Part shown: positions 5,610 to 6,003 of the stretch, piece by piece | Layout of the letters: each line of letters begins with the position of its first letter | Position numbering within the stretch: the first letter of the stretch is position 1 | From: Holophaga sp. | GTDB taxonomy: Bacteria > Acidobacteriota > Holophagae > Holophagales > Holophagaceae | Length of the DNA stretch: 6,003 bases | Direction of reading: 5' to 3' | NCBI GenBank assembly: GCA_030691225.1 | Contig: JAUYES010000181.1 | Span: forward strand, 1 to 6,003 | Translations under genes and position numbers: made by a program | The notes under the pieces: generated by a model | Databases searched by the model: none | What the model was told of the DNA's origin: nothing | What the model saw: only the letters and a program-made list of their open reading frames with translations

Positions 5610-5712
5610 GAAAAAGTATCCAATCATCCATCTTTACCATAAACACTAAAGGAAAAAAACGCGCTTAACTCCGTACAAGGACTGTTCTCACGGCTTTCTT
5701 CGGCAAACTTGA

Positions 5713-5750
5713 AACGCCCACTTTATGCCATTGGGTGTTCCTCCTTTTTT
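5713..5750 (+). terminator. Terminator-like hairpin with T-run, no gene before it
   Basis: AACGCCCA (5713-5720) pairs with TGGGTGTT (5732-5739), 8 pairs with one G-T wobble around an 11-base loop. Five bases later comes a run of six T (5745-5750). This is the layout of a factor-independent terminator on the plus strand, but no plus-strand gene ends upstream. It could end a leader or small RNA, limit antisense transcription, or be chance. Confidence 0.35.
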
Positions 5751-5905
5751 CCATTCCGCCGCGGGCACTGTGGGATGATCGGTTTCCCCCCCAAACGCAA
5801 AGAACTCGAAATCATCAAGGATAGTTATTCTCCAAGGCGCCAACATCCCACCGTCTTCCGCCCCTCCCATTCCATGGATTCGCAAGGCCCTCCACCGGTG
5901 ATCCG

Positions 5906-6003
5906 ATGAACCCAAGCCTCAAACAAATGTGCATACCTGCGCTGGTGTTCTTGTTCCTGGGTGCCAGCCCTTTCCAGGCTTCAGGCCAAGTGCCCACGGG
6001 CCT
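5906..6003 (+). CDS. N-terminus of an exported protein, truncated by the window end
   Basis: From the ATG at 5906 the frame is open to the window edge (32 codons plus two bases). The translation starts with MNPSLKQMC, continues with a hydrophobic core IPALVFLFLGASPFQ (10-24), then ASGQVPTG. This is the pattern of a type I signal peptide, with a likely cut after ASG or close by. The Cys at position 9 precedes the hydrophobic core, so this is not a lipobox. The ribosome site is weak (GGTG five bases upstream). Met8 at 5927 is a possible alternative start but has no better site. The mature part is outside the window, so the function is unknown. Confidence 0.6.
   Translation, partial: MNPSLKQMCIPALVFLFLGASPFQASGQVPTG

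Larger units (their letters stand above)
5598..5905. other. Divergent intergenic region
   Basis: About 308 bases between the VOC start (-) and the partial exported-protein start (+). The part next to the VOC gene (5611-5662) is AT-rich and probably carries its promoter, but no convincing -35/-10 pair can be fixed by eye. A hairpin followed by a T-run is at 5713-5750. A frame from a TTG at 5709 to a TGA at 5907-5909 overlaps the next start as ATGA, but it has no ribosome site and its Pro/Arg/Ser-rich translation looks non-coding. Confidence 0.6.

Noticed and set aside
4833..5642. A 269-codon plus-strand open frame opposite the VOC gene
   Set aside because: It is a mirror of a GC-rich gene; its His/Gly/Asp/Arg-rich translation has no domain, while the minus strand shows two complete VOC modules and a perfect Shine-Dalgarno.
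5709..5909. Plus-strand frame from a TTG whose stop overlaps the exported-protein start as ATGA
   Set aside because: The overlap is attractive, but there is no ribosome site, the translation is Pro/Arg/Ser-rich with no domain, and a terminator-like hairpin lies inside it.

Overview
The window looks like bacterial chromosome with moderately high GC (about 58-60 % by eye), compact genes, strong Shine-Dalgarno sites and ATGA overlaps. The gene set (M16 peptidase, exported C69 dipeptidase of the Ser-His-Thr-Cys-Asp-Gly type, renalase-like flavoprotein, stand-alone GTP cyclohydrolase II, double-VOC protein) and the short 9-base-periodic intergenic repeats would suit an Acidobacteriota/Holophagae-like organism. 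That placement is a weak inference, because no marker gene is present. I see no phage, CRISPR, tRNA or rRNA.

Layout. 1-390 (+) is the C-terminal end of an M16 zinc peptidase. 391-706 is a convergent intergenic region with a strong hairpin and two copies of a degenerate short repeat. 707-2329 (-) is a secreted C69 dipeptidase. 2330-2567 is a divergent spacer holding a third repeat copy. 2568-4321 (+) is a two-gene operon: a renalase-like FAD oxidoreductase joined by an ATGA overlap to ribA (GTP cyclohydrolase II). 4322-4725 has no intact gene. It carries a fourth repeat copy, a spaced inverted repeat and what looks like a frameshifted remnant of a coding sequence. 4726-5597 (-) holds a two-domain VOC (glyoxalase-like) protein followed, with a 10-base overlap and its own Shine-Dalgarno, by a 30-residue hydrophobic small ORF. 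5598-5905 is a second divergent spacer with a terminator-like hairpin. From 5906 (+) the start of an exported protein runs off the end.

How the genes relate. The M16 and C69 peptidases are both probably envelope or extracellular peptide-degrading enzymes, but they are convergent and not co-transcribed. The clearest functional unit is the flavoprotein-ribA pair: RibA commits GTP to riboflavin, and so to FAD, and the coupled upstream gene encodes a FAD-binding enzyme. The least described items are the 30-residue ORF overlapping the VOC gene, the four-copy repeat family and the decayed coding remnant. I found no clear evidence of a new multi-gene system.
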